A stretch of 64,000 bases of DNA from Solimonas sp041659605 (GTDB lineage: Bacteria > Pseudomonadota > Gammaproteobacteria > Nevskiales > Nevskiaceae), in the NCBI GenBank assembly GCA_041659605.1, contig JBAZXW010000014.1:1-64000 (forward strand), read 5' to 3'. The first letter of the stretch is position 1; the number at the start of each line of letters is the position of its first letter. The notes beneath the pieces were generated by a model, which was not told the DNA's origin, did not search any database, and was given only the letters and a program-made list of their open reading frames with translations. A program made the translations under genes and the position numbers. Below are positions 7,960 to 16,467 of the stretch, piece after piece.

Positions 7960-9204
7960 TCAGAGCGTCACGTCATCCGCCAGACGCCGCGCCCGCACGC
8001 GCCGCTGGGTTTCGTCGGCAGCGCTGGGCTTGCCGCTGCGCCGGGCCACGGCGCTGCGGTCGTCCAACCACTGCGCGCAGGGCTCCCACACCTCGCGCAG
8101 AGCGCGGCTGCCGATGATCACGCCCATGTGGCCTCCGGGCGCGATGCGGAAGGTCTTGTCCTTGCTGCCGACGAGTTCCAGGCTCTTCTGCGCCATTGCC
8201 GGCGGCACCAGATGATCGGTCTCGCCCGCGTAGACGAGCAGCTTGGCGCGCACGGCGGACAGCTCCGCGCTGTCCGCACCCAGGGCGATGCTGCCTTCGG
8301 CGAGCCGGTTGTCGACGACCACCTTGACCAGCATGTCGCGCACAACGCCGGCCGGGTACATCAGCATGTTGTCGAGGTAGTCCGACGTCGTGGCGTGGAC
8401 TTCGAGGTAGTCGCGGTCCGCGAGTCGGGTCAGCAGGTCCCAGTACGGTGTGAGGCTGGACAGCGGCGCCGTCAGCTTGAATGCCAGGGTCGTCGTCCAG
8501 CCCGGCGCCTGCAAATGCGCGGGGTTGAGCTTGTCGAGCCGGAACGAGGTGAAGCGACGGATCAGACGCGCCGACGCGTTGAGCACGCGCGCGGCCTGTG
8601 CCATGACGCCGCCGGTGCGCAGGTCGATCGGGCTGGCGATCGTGATCAGGTTGCGGATGTGGCGATCGTGCGTCACGCCGGCATGCATCAATGCGAGCAG
8701 GCCGCCCATGCACCAGCCCATCACCGACACGGGCTGCACGCCGCTGTGCCGACGCACTTCGGCAATCGCCTCGCCGAGCATGTCCACCGCGTAGTCGCGC
8801 AGCGACAGTTGCGCATGGCGCCGCTCGGGCTTGCCCCAGTCGACCAGGTAGGTGTGGAACCCGCGCGCGGCCATGTAGCGCACGAGGCTGCGCTGCGGCA
8901 GCAGGTCGAAGACCTCCGTCGTCACGCCCAGCGGCGGCACCAGCAGCAATGGCACCGGGTGTCGCGTGCGGCGCACGGGCATGCGCTCGCCGTCGGCCAG
9001 TTCGATCTCGCCCGACTCCGGCACCGGGTAGTAGCGCAGCGACATCGGATCGCCGTCGATCAGCGTCTCGTACGGCGTCGATCCGGACTGCACGAGAAAG
9101 CCGCGCATGAACAGCCACTCGAAACCGTTGTCGAGCCAGGCGGCGACGCGCTCGTTGAGCTGCAGGCCGCGGTGGCGCAGCTCCTGGGTGATGGGGTCGC
9201 TCAT
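7960..9204 (-). CDS. PHA synthase-like alpha/beta hydrolase
   Basis: The fold and motifs match the PhaC class of alpha/beta hydrolases: LLLVPPLGV near the N-terminal strand, TYLVDWG, the lipase-like box GWCMGG with Cys as nucleophile at residue 165, an Asp in ETDHLVPP and the catalytic His in PGGHMG. A Cys in the box is characteristic of polyhydroxyalkanoate synthases and distinguishes it from ordinary Ser esterases. At 414 residues it is short for class I PhaC (about 560-590) and nearer class III PhaC. No phaE, phaA, phaB or phasin gene is adjacent, so polymer synthesis is not assured. I start at ATG 9204, with a GAAGG site 12 nt upstream. Confidence 0.75.
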   Translation of the reverse strand: MSDPITQELRHRGLQLNERVAAWLDNGFEWLFMRGFLVQSGSTPYETLIDGDPMSLRYYPVPESGEIELADGERMPVRRTRHPVPLLLVPPLGVTTEVFDLLPQRSLVRYMAARGFHTYLVDWGKPERRHAQLSLRDYAVDMLGEAIAEVRRHSGVQPVSVMGWCMGGLLALMHAGVTHDRHIRNLITIASPIDLRTGGVMAQAARVLNASARLIRRFTSFRLDKLNPAHLQAPGWTTTLAFKLTAPLSSLTPYWDLLTRLADRDYLEVHATTSDYLDNMLMYPAGVVRDMLVKVVVDNRLAEGSIALGADSAELSAVRAKLLVYAGETDHLVPPAMAQKSLELVGSKDKTFRIAPGGHMGVIIGSRALREVWEPCAQWLDDRSAVARRSGKPSAADETQRRVRARRLADDVTL

Positions 9205-9332
9205 CCCGGCAGATACCTTCAACACACTGGACGGCCAATAGTGTGCACGCCCACCCTGCCCGTAGCGAGTGCCGCAGGGTCAGGGTGGGCTGGCGATCCA
9301 GCCGCCCGCCCCTGCCTGCCCTCCCGCAAACT

Positions 9333-11990
9333 TCACAAAGTCTTCAGATACTCGATCAGCGCGTAGCGCTCCGGGTCCGTCAGCACCTTCGTGAACTCGT
9401 GGCCGCGGTTGCCCTTGCTGAAGCCGTTGGTGTTGTAGACCGCGCGCTGGTCGACCTCGCCCTGGTTGGGCGCGTCGACATACGGCGCGGCGAAGTAGTC
9501 GGCCATCACCTTGAACGGATAGACGATGAAATCCATCGCGGTCGGCACCTGCTGGTCGAAGCTGCAGGCCATGTACGGCGCGGTGCCGAGCGCATCGCAG
9601 TTCATGGGCACGTACTTCCAGCCGAGCTTTTCGTAGTCGTAGGCGCGCTGTAGGTTCGTATCGAAGCCGCGCTCGCCCTTGGGCGCGGCTTCGGCCAGCG
9701 GCGCCTGCTGGCGCAGCCAGATCTCCGGACGGTCGGACGGCTTGAGCACGTCCCACACCGTCGGCACCGAGCCGTTGTGGAAGTACGGCGCGCTCGCCCA
9801 GACGCCGTGCAGCGGCTGCGCGGTGTAACCGCCCTTGGCACCGACTTCGCACTTGCGCTTCGGGTCCTGCGGCGCCGTACTCGGATCGAGATCCGACAAC
9901 GCATCGCCCAGCGGCGTGCCGTAGAACGGGCTGCTTTCCGGCGCGACGAAGTCCTCGGCCGCATCCGGATAGCTGAACCAGGCGTTGTCGAGCATCCCGC
10001 CTTCACGACCCGTCGTCGACGACGCACCGCGCAGCGCCGCGAACAGATTGTCCTGCGCCGGATCGGTGCCGATGATGTCGATCGGCACAGTCGCGCCGCT
10101 GTAGCCGATCAGGCGCGGATCGGGCAGGAAGCCCTCCTGCTCGCCGAACCGCGGCGAGTACGCGCCGTGACAAGACGCGCAGGAACCGTTGCCGACCGGC
10201 GGGCGCGGAATGTCGGCGTTGCCGGCATCGGCCCACAGATCCTTGCTGTGGAACAGGATCGCGCCCTGCTCCGCGAGCTTGGTGTCGACCGGCGGACCGA
10301 CGAAGGCCGGCGCCTCGACCGCGTTGAGCCACATGTCCAGATCCTGGTAGTCGCCCTCGCGCGCCTTGCTCCAGTGGCCGTTCTCGTTGTTGGTCGACGA
10401 CGGGAAGAAGTTGCCGCGCGAGCTGCCGGCGCTGCCGAAGCCCACCCACAGGTAGCGCGTCTTGTTGTGCGTCCACCACCAGGTCGGCATGTCCTGGTCG
10501 CCGCCGGCCAGCGGCGCCGACGGAATCAGCTTGCCGAGCACGTCGGCCTGCAGCAGCGGGCTGCGGAAATCCAGCGTCTGCAGGTTGCGGCCGAGCAGCA
10601 CGTTGACGATCTCCTGGTCGGCGGCGTTGCTGCCGCGCGTGCGGTTGGCCATGTAGCCCGGCGTGTTGAGATTGGCGCCGAAGGTGTTGGGGCCGACCAT
10701 GCCGTTGGCGCGATCGACGTCGTACAGCGCCAGACCCGTATCCGTGTTGCTGCCGTTGACGCTGACGAAAGTGCCGTCCGGCCCGCCGCCGTACAGCTCG
10801 GGATGGCCGTCGCGCAGCGCGCTGTTGCCGAGGACCTCGCCGTTGCCAACCTGGCCGATGTGGCAGGCATAGCAGGTCACGCCGAGCTTGCCGGTCCACT
10901 GTCCGCCGTCGTCCTTGGTCTGCACCAGCGCGATCGGCAGTTGCAGGCTGCCGCCGTTGCTCGTGTTCGGATCCTCGCCGGGCATCGGGAACGGGTTGCG
11001 GTACACATGCGCGGGCCAGCCGTAGCGCTCGAACGCGACCTTCGCCAGCAGCTCGTTCGCCGCGGCCGGATCGGCCGGCAGCTCGTAGCCGAGGTAGTCG
11101 ATCAGGTTGTACAGCGAGTCGCGCGTCAGCACCGTGCCGGTGATCGGGTTGTGCATGATGTACTGGCGCCCGCGCTCGACCGCCGATTTCCACTCGCCGC
11201 AGGTCTGCGGCCGCGGCTTCGCCGAGTAGATCGGCTTCAGGCCCTTGGACACGAGGATCGCGTTCTGCGCAGCCTGGTTCGCGAACAGCGCCGGCGTCTC
11301 GCACAACTCGAATTCGTCGTTGTACCAGACCGCGTAGTCCGGGTTGTCGAGGGTGTCGCCGGCGATCAGTTCGCGCGGGTCGATCGGCAGCGGCTCCGCG
11401 TCCGTCTTGCCTTCGCAGTACACGGCCGCGTAGTTGCGCCCGCCGTTGGCCTGCAGATCGCCGAGCAGCGGCGCTTCCTCGACCACCGGCCCACCACCGC
11501 TCAGCATTCCGCAGCCGGCGGGATCGTCCCAGCACGCGAGCAGCGTGCGCATGTTCGCGTACGGCACGCTGTCGACCGGCCACGGCGCGCCGCCGGAATG
11601 CGCCTCCGCGTCGGTGTTCGAGGCCTTGGTCAGGATGCGATTGGCCTCGACGCCACGACCGAGCGCGTCCCAGGACGCGTACAGCAGGTCATAGTCCGCC
11701 GCGCGGTCCTCGGAGAGCATGAAGCGCCGGCCCTTGTCGGTGTCGGCGACACCGCCCGACACGTGGCACGTGCGACAGAAATCGAGCTTGGGCTGCACGT
11801 TGGCCGCGAAGAACGCCTGCGGATCGTCCCCGGCGCCGCCTGCAGGCGCGCCGGTCGTGCCCCCCGTGGTGCTGCCCGTGGTCCCGCCAGTGCTGTCCGT
11901 CGCAGCGTCGGTGCCGTAGTTGCCCGCGCAGCCAGCCAGCAGCAACGCCGCCGCAACCACCCACGCACCTGTCCGTCTCACGTCCCGCAT
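9333..11990 (-). CDS. Three-haem c-type cytochrome lipoprotein, RoxA/di-haem peroxidase-like
   Basis: An 885-residue exported redox protein. The N-terminus has a lipoprotein signal (LLLAGC, Cys21) followed by a Thr/Gly-rich linker. Three CxxCH haem sites are visible: CRTCH 72-76, CYACH 373-377 and CASCH 604-608. The last third has FHNGSVPT, a hallmark of the di-haem cytochrome peroxidase / rubber oxygenase RoxA superfamily. Characterised RoxA has about 680 residues and two haems, so the extra N-terminal haem domain is distinctive. ATG 11990 has a GGAGAG site. The divergent AraC regulator suggests substrate-induced expression. The substrate is unknown; oxidative cleavage of a hydrophobic polymer or peroxide reduction are both possible. 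Confidence 0.75.
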   Translation of the reverse strand: MRDVRRTGAWVVAAALLLAGCAGNYGTDAATDSTGGTTGSTTGGTTGAPAGGAGDDPQAFFAANVQPKLDFCRTCHVSGGVADTDKGRRFMLSEDRAADYDLLYASWDALGRGVEANRILTKASNTDAEAHSGGAPWPVDSVPYANMRTLLACWDDPAGCGMLSGGGPVVEEAPLLGDLQANGGRNYAAVYCEGKTDAEPLPIDPRELIAGDTLDNPDYAVWYNDEFELCETPALFANQAAQNAILVSKGLKPIYSAKPRPQTCGEWKSAVERGRQYIMHNPITGTVLTRDSLYNLIDYLGYELPADPAAANELLAKVAFERYGWPAHVYRNPFPMPGEDPNTSNGGSLQLPIALVQTKDDGGQWTGKLGVTCYACHIGQVGNGEVLGNSALRDGHPELYGGGPDGTFVSVNGSNTDTGLALYDVDRANGMVGPNTFGANLNTPGYMANRTRGSNAADQEIVNVLLGRNLQTLDFRSPLLQADVLGKLIPSAPLAGGDQDMPTWWWTHNKTRYLWVGFGSAGSSRGNFFPSSTNNENGHWSKAREGDYQDLDMWLNAVEAPAFVGPPVDTKLAEQGAILFHSKDLWADAGNADIPRPPVGNGSCASCHGAYSPRFGEQEGFLPDPRLIGYSGATVPIDIIGTDPAQDNLFAALRGASSTTGREGGMLDNAWFSYPDAAEDFVAPESSPFYGTPLGDALSDLDPSTAPQDPKRKCEVGAKGGYTAQPLHGVWASAPYFHNGSVPTVWDVLKPSDRPEIWLRQQAPLAEAAPKGERGFDTNLQRAYDYEKLGWKYVPMNCDALGTAPYMACSFDQQVPTAMDFIVYPFKVMADYFAAPYVDAPNQGEVDQRAVYNTNGFSKGNRGHEFTKVLTDPERYALIEYLKTL

Positions 11991-12065
11991 TCGTTCACTC
12001 TCCACACACAACCACGAAGCCCCTCGACCGACCCTCATTCCCCCTCCCCCTCTGCCCCTCTTTCC

Positions 12066-12086
12066 CCCTCTCCCTCTGGGAGAGGG
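12066..12086. repeat. REP-like palindrome CCCTCTCCC / GGGAGAGGG
   Basis: A 9-bp perfect stem with a 3-nt loop lies within a pyrimidine/purine-rich stretch (about 12037-12100) followed by GGGTGAGGG-type sequence. This pattern is a widespread intergenic repeat in GC-rich Proteobacteria. It sits in the divergent gap between the cytochrome and the AraC gene and could affect transcript ends. Confidence 0.55.
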
Positions 12087-12233
12087 CTGGGGTGAGGGCG
12101 CGCGCCGCAGGGGCGCGACACGGGCCAAGCCTTCAGTGAGAACTATCAATCGGGCGGCCGCCCCAAACCATGGCACTGCGCGCCAATCTCGTTATCATTT
12201 CAGGCCACGATCATCGGAAAGCCTTGGCCGTCC

Positions 12234-13241
12234 ATGAAGGTCGAAGACCTCAGCAAGCCCACCGTCGCGATCACTTACGTGCTGCTGTCGCTGGAACTGG
12301 CGGCGGAGCGCGGCCTCGCGCGCGAGTCATTGCTCAAGGACCTCGGCATCAGCGCGCGCCAACTGCAGCAGGCCGATGCGCGCATCCCCTTCCTCGCCTA
12401 CGGCCGCCTGTGCGCGCGCATCCTGCGCCTGAGCGGCGACGCCGCGATCGGCTACGAATTCGGCCTGCGCAGCACGCTCACGGTTCACGGCTTCATGGGC
12501 CTGGGCCTGCTCGCGCAGCGCACCGTGCGCGAGAGCGTCGAGTTCGCCACCGAGTTTGCGCCGCGCGTGCGCTCGCCCGGCTTCAATCTGCGCCATTTCG
12601 TCGACGGCGAGGACGCCGTCATCGACCTCACCGCGACCGTGCAGTACGGCCCGCTGCACCAGTACGCGATCGACATGCAGCTCGTCTCGGTCGCCGGCAT
12701 GCTCGCGCAGACGCTGACGCCGCAGGACGTGACGATCTGGTTCGACTGCGCCGAACCCGACCACTACGCCCGCTACCGCGAGCGCCTGCCGACAGTGCGC
12801 TTCGGCATGGGCGCGAACCAGGTGCGATTTGCCGCGAGCCTGCTCGACCGCCCGCTCGTGACCGCCAACGCCGTCACCGCCGAACTCGTGCGCAAGCAAT
12901 GCGAGCGCGACTCACTGATGCTCAACGTCGCCGACGAATTCCCCGTGCACGTGCGCGCCCTGCTCGCCAACCACGACCTGGGCTATCCCGACCTCGACAC
13001 CATCGCCGCGCGCCTGCACATCTCCTCACGCACCCTCAAACGCCGCCTGCAGCAGCATGGCGTCAGCTTCCAGCAACTCGTCAACGAAGCGCGGCAGCGC
13101 GACGCCGTGCGCCTGCTCAAGGAAACCTCGCTGTCGATCGAACAGATCGCGGAACAGCTCGGGTATTCGGAGGCGTCGAACTTTGTTCGCGCATTTCGCA
13201 GGATGACGGGGCGGACGCCGAGCGAGGTGCGCGCGCGGTAG
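12234..13241 (+). CDS. AraC-family transcriptional regulator (Arabinose_bd-type N-terminus)
   Basis: A 335-residue regulator. Residues 15-200 resemble the PF12625 'arabinose-binding-like' domain found in OruR/ArgR-type AraC proteins of fatty-acid and aromatic metabolism. Residues 235-332 form the two-HTH AraC DNA-binding domain: LDTIAARLHISSRTLKRRL as first HTH, and SIEQIAEQLGYSEASNFVRA with RAFRRMTGRTPSEVR as second. It is divergent from the three-haem cytochrome with 243 bp between starts, so control of that gene is the natural guess. Confidence 0.88.
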   Translation: MKVEDLSKPTVAITYVLLSLELAAERGLARESLLKDLGISARQLQQADARIPFLAYGRLCARILRLSGDAAIGYEFGLRSTLTVHGFMGLGLLAQRTVRESVEFATEFAPRVRSPGFNLRHFVDGEDAVIDLTATVQYGPLHQYAIDMQLVSVAGMLAQTLTPQDVTIWFDCAEPDHYARYRERLPTVRFGMGANQVRFAASLLDRPLVTANAVTAELVRKQCERDSLMLNVADEFPVHVRALLANHDLGYPDLDTIAARLHISSRTLKRRLQQHGVSFQQLVNEARQRDAVRLLKETSLSIEQIAEQLGYSEASNFVRAFRRMTGRTPSEVRAR

Positions 13242-13300
13242 CCTGCCGGTACGCGTCAAGCACTCGACCTCGGAGCCAGCGCCGTCGAATAGTCTCTGCG

Positions 13301-13411
13301 TTACTGTGTCACAGTAATTACTGAATCACTGTCACCACGCAAGGGTCGTGAACTGACATTTAAAAAAGCGCGTCCAGCCGACGTATTTGCCTTAACCTCG
13401 CTAGGGCAAAT
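13301..13411. promoter_or_regulatory. Palindromes upstream of mrr
   Basis: Two inverted repeats lie in the 201-bp gap before mrr. A 17-base palindrome TTACTGTGTCACAGTAA is at 13301-13317, and ATTTGCC / GGCAAAT with a 13-nt spacer is at 13385-13411. The first could be a transcription-factor site or an attachment scar. The second ends 31 bp before the start codon and could be an operator or leader hairpin. No gene is seen in this gap. Confidence 0.45.
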
Positions 13412-13442
13412 CCGCGGCGGTAGACTCTTTAGAGAAGACCTG

Positions 13443-14360
13443 ATGCCGATACCCGATTATCAGACTCTGATGCTTCCTGTTCTTCGACTTTCTTCCGATG
13501 GTCAGGAACACAAGTTCGCTCAGGCGGTTGAGGATCTCGCCGAAGAGTTTCAACTTACGGCCGAGGAACGCAACGAACTTCTTCCTAGCGGGGCGCAGGC
13601 GGTATTTAACAACCGTGTCGGTTGGGCCAGATCGTATCTGAAACAGGCTGGCCTTCTCGACACGCCCAGGCGCGGCTACTTCACGATCTCTCAACGGGGC
13701 CGCGACCTACTCGCCAAGAACATGGACCGGATCGACATTTCCGTATTGAAGCAGTACGCCGAATTCGTCGAATTCGAGAATCGAACGAAGGAAAAGAAGG
13801 GCGAGGGCCAATCTCTGCCCAGCCAATCTCGAAACGCAACAAGTGAAACGCCTGAGGATGCTTTGGCGGCGGCATACAACGAGCTCAGAGAGTCGCTGGA
13901 GGCGGACGTCCTCGATGCGGTTATGGGAGCTTCGCCATCATTCTTCGAGCGGCTCGTAGTAGACCTTCTGGTAAAGATGGGATATGGGGGCAATCGTCAA
14001 GACGCGGGCCGTGCTCTCGGAAAAAGTGGCGATGGAGGAATAGACGGCATCATCAAAGAGGACCAATTGGGCCTGGACGTCATCTACATTCAAGCCAAAC
14101 GTTGGGAAGGGTCTGTTGGCAGGCCTGAGATTCAGAAGTTCGCCGGGGCATTGCAGGGTCAGCGCGCAAAGAAGGGGGTGTTCATTACAACATCAACCTT
14201 CAGCCGGGAGGCAGAGCAGTACGCTTCAGTCATTGATTCGCGGATCATCCTCATCGACGGCGAGCGTCTCGGAAAACTGATGGTCGATCACGGCGTCGGG
14301 GTATCGACCGCTGGAGTTTACGAGGTCAAGAAACTTGACTCGGACTACTTCGAAGAATGA
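13443..14360 (+). CDS. mrr: Mrr-type type IV restriction endonuclease
   Basis: Mrr enzymes cut foreign methylated DNA without a partner methylase. Residues 1-95 form the Mrr N-terminal winged-helix DNA-binding domain. Residues 160-290 form the Mrr catalytic domain of the PD-(D/E)xK fold, with Glu169 in FFERLV, Asp201 in GGIDG and the QAK triad at 217-219. The Gln in place of the first acidic residue of ExK is normal for Mrr. Length (305) matches E. coli Mrr. Codon use is visibly more AT-rich than neighbours (ATT, GTA, AGA, TTT), which suggests horizontal acquisition. An AGAAG site precedes ATG 13443. Confidence 0.92.
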   Translation: MPIPDYQTLMLPVLRLSSDGQEHKFAQAVEDLAEEFQLTAEERNELLPSGAQAVFNNRVGWARSYLKQAGLLDTPRRGYFTISQRGRDLLAKNMDRIDISVLKQYAEFVEFENRTKEKKGEGQSLPSQSRNATSETPEDALAAAYNELRESLEADVLDAVMGASPSFFERLVVDLLVKMGYGGNRQDAGRALGKSGDGGIDGIIKEDQLGLDVIYIQAKRWEGSVGRPEIQKFAGALQGQRAKKGVFITTSTFSREAEQYASVIDSRIILIDGERLGKLMVDHGVGVSTAGVYEVKKLDSDYFEE

Positions 14361-14441
14361 GCCACGGGCATCACTGTGCACGTCGTTGGTAGGCGCGAAG
14401 GGTGCACAACAGCCGCCTATAGTGTCGCCCGGGCCCGAACG

Positions 14442-14945
14442 GTGATCGAATCAGTGTCCAGCAGATCCCCGACTGCGGAGACGCCACGCGTCCAGCTGCG
14501 CAAAGTCGTCGGTGACGATCTGCCGGTGTTCTACGAGCAGATGCACGACCCGGCGGCGCGTCACATGGCTGCCTACACGCCCAGGATCGGCGACGCCTTC
14601 TTCACGCATTGGCGCAAGATCATGGCCGACCCGGCGGCTTGGTTGAGCTCGGTACTCGCGGACGGAGAGGTTGCCGGGCACGTCGCCAGCTGGGTCGCGC
14701 AGGACCAGCGCCTCATTGGCTACTGGATCGGCCGACCCTGGTGGGGCCGGGGTATCGCCACCGAGGCGCTGCGGCAGTTCCTGGTGGCGCACGACGCACG
14801 GCCGCTTTACGCGCACGTGGCCCTCGAAAACCTGGGTTCGATCCGCGTGCTGGAGAAAAACGGGTTCACGCTCGACCAGGCGACGATGGCCGCGCTCGAC
14901 ACCCGGGCCGATGGGTTTGCGGAACGGGTGTATGTGCTGGCGTAA
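14442..14945 (+). CDS. GNAT-family N-acetyltransferase (RimJ/RimL type)
   Basis: Transfers acetyl from acetyl-CoA to an amine. The frame has the acetyl-CoA loop in YWIGRPWWGRGIATEALR, a Q/RxxGxG/A variant typical of Acetyltransf_3 proteins, and the C-terminal VALENLGSIRVLEKNGF motif. Start is uncertain: no ATG lies upstream of the domain. GTG 14442 or GTG 14454 are the best candidates, and a longer GTG start at 14376 is possible. The substrate is not predictable. It converges with the diguanylate cyclase gene. Confidence 0.8.
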   Translation: MIESVSSRSPTAETPRVQLRKVVGDDLPVFYEQMHDPAARHMAAYTPRIGDAFFTHWRKIMADPAAWLSSVLADGEVAGHVASWVAQDQRLIGYWIGRPWWGRGIATEALRQFLVAHDARPLYAHVALENLGSIRVLEKNGFTLDQATMAALDTRADGFAERVYVLA

Positions 14946-14990
14946 GGCACCGACCCTGATTCGTCGCAAGGCGCGCTACCCATCACCGCG

Positions 14991-16319
14991 TTACGCGAAC
15001 TCGCAGCGATTGCGTCCGTTGTTCTTGGCTGCGTAGAGCGCGCGATCGGCGCGCTCGAAGAGGGATTCGGGCGTGTCCTCGGGCTGGATCGGGGTCACGC
15101 CGCAGGACACGGTCACTGCGACGCGCGTACCACGCGCGACGAAGCCGACGCCTTCGACGAGCTGGCGGAGCTGGTTGACGCGCTTGAGCGCTTCCTCGCG
15201 CTCGATGCCGACGAGCAGCATCACGAATTCCTCGCCGCCGATGCGCGCGATGAAGTCGTCGCCGCGTACTTGCCGCGTGAGCAGCTGCGCGACGATGCGC
15301 AGAACCTTGTCGCCGACCTGATGGCCGTAGGTGTCGTTGACGCGCTTGAAGTGATCGATATCCCAGACGGCGAGCATCGCCGCGGGGCGTGCGTCGCCGG
15401 CGGCGAGCAGTTGCTGCAGGCGCTGCTCGTAGGCGAGGCGGTTGGGCACGGCCGTGAGCACATCGGTCAGCGCGAGCTGCTTGCCCTCCTCGGCGGAGCG
15501 CTTGAGCGCCTGCGCGCCCTTTTCGAGCTCCTCGATGCGCGCGCGCATGCGCGCCGAATCGGTTTCGTACTCCTTGCGCCGCACCGCTTCGCCCTGCTGG
15601 AAGCTCTTGAGGTGTCCGCCGATCAGCTCCAGGCGCTTGCGCACCTGTTCCTGCAGCGATTGCAGCGAGGCGGCGGTGCGCGCGCTGTCATCGATCGCCT
15701 GCATCTCGCTGCGCAGCTCGCTGTCGAGCTGCTGGCCGCTCAGCGCAGCGGCCTCGCGGCTCTGCGATTCGCGCGTCAGGTAGCCGGCCATCTCGTCGAG
15801 CCGCGAAGTGACCTGCGCGAGCAGTTGCTCGGCAGCCTGCTTTTCGCGCAGCAGCGCCGCCAGTTCGAGGCGGATCAGCTCGGCGAGTTCGTCAGTGGCG
15901 CCCGGGGTCGCGCCGCGCAGAAGACGCTCGCGCAGGTTCCGCGCCCGCGGCTGCTGGGCCGGGGAAAAGTTCAGCAGCTCGATCAGCTCGACGGAGATGG
16001 TGCCGGGACCCATGGGCTCGATCTGGGTCGGCGCATTGCCGCTGCGCTCGGGCAGCAGGGCGACCGCGCGTGAGACGCGCTCCGCGAGCGGGCCGAGCTG
16101 CTCGAAGCTGCACGCCTGGCGCAGGGCTGAGGTGAGCCGCGCCAGCTCGCCGTCGAGGCGGCCGTCGAGCCCTTCAGCAGCGACGCAGAGCCGACTGATC
16201 AGGCGACGCTGCAGCGCGTCGAGCGAGGCCCAGCGGTGGCGGTCGGTCTCGTGCTCCTGCGTGGCTTTGCGGTACTTGAGGCTCCAGCGATCGTTGGCTT
16301 CTGCGGCGGATGGGTCCAT
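14991..16319 (-). CDS. Soluble diguanylate cyclase with coiled-coil N-terminus
   Basis: Synthesises cyclic di-GMP from two GTP. The GGDEF domain spans about 280-442, with the active-site GGEEF at 361-365 and an RxxD inhibitory site (R352-D355) exactly five residues before it, so product inhibition is expected. Residues 1-280 have no membrane segment. They are Leu/Glu/Arg-rich and predicted to form long coiled coils (140-280), probably driving dimerisation. The architecture resembles cytosolic polar DGCs, but the input signal is unknown. Confidence 0.9.
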   Translation of the reverse strand: MDPSAAEANDRWSLKYRKATQEHETDRHRWASLDALQRRLISRLCVAAEGLDGRLDGELARLTSALRQACSFEQLGPLAERVSRAVALLPERSGNAPTQIEPMGPGTISVELIELLNFSPAQQPRARNLRERLLRGATPGATDELAELIRLELAALLREKQAAEQLLAQVTSRLDEMAGYLTRESQSREAAALSGQQLDSELRSEMQAIDDSARTAASLQSLQEQVRKRLELIGGHLKSFQQGEAVRRKEYETDSARMRARIEELEKGAQALKRSAEEGKQLALTDVLTAVPNRLAYEQRLQQLLAAGDARPAAMLAVWDIDHFKRVNDTYGHQVGDKVLRIVAQLLTRQVRGDDFIARIGGEEFVMLLVGIEREEALKRVNQLRQLVEGVGFVARGTRVAVTVSCGVTPIQPEDTPESLFERADRALYAAKNNGRNRCEFA

Positions 16320-16467
16320 GGAGCGGCTCGGGTTCCTGGGCTCAGGATGGCAGCGGCAGCTGCCGCCCGTCGCCGGTGTCCGACCGATGGAGAGGATTCA
16401 CGGACGCAAGGCGATTCGCGCCCTGGATCAGTCGGTGTCGCCGAAAGAAGATGGCGGTCCCAACGCC

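Noticed and set aside
7973..9238. Alternative 421-codon minus-strand frame overlapping the PHA-synthase-like gene
   Set aside because: It is a shifted frame with Arg-rich composition and no hydrolase motifs; the other frame has GWCMGG and PGGHMG.
9777..12095. Long plus-strand open frame opposite the three-haem cytochrome
   Set aside because: Same pattern: Arg/Val/Ala-rich translation without motifs, while the opposite strand carries the CxxCH sites and a signal peptide.
1..14400. A prophage or integrative element covering the whole left part
   Set aside because: No integrase, tRNA target, capsid, terminase or conjugation gene is visible; only an IS end and a duplicated segment.
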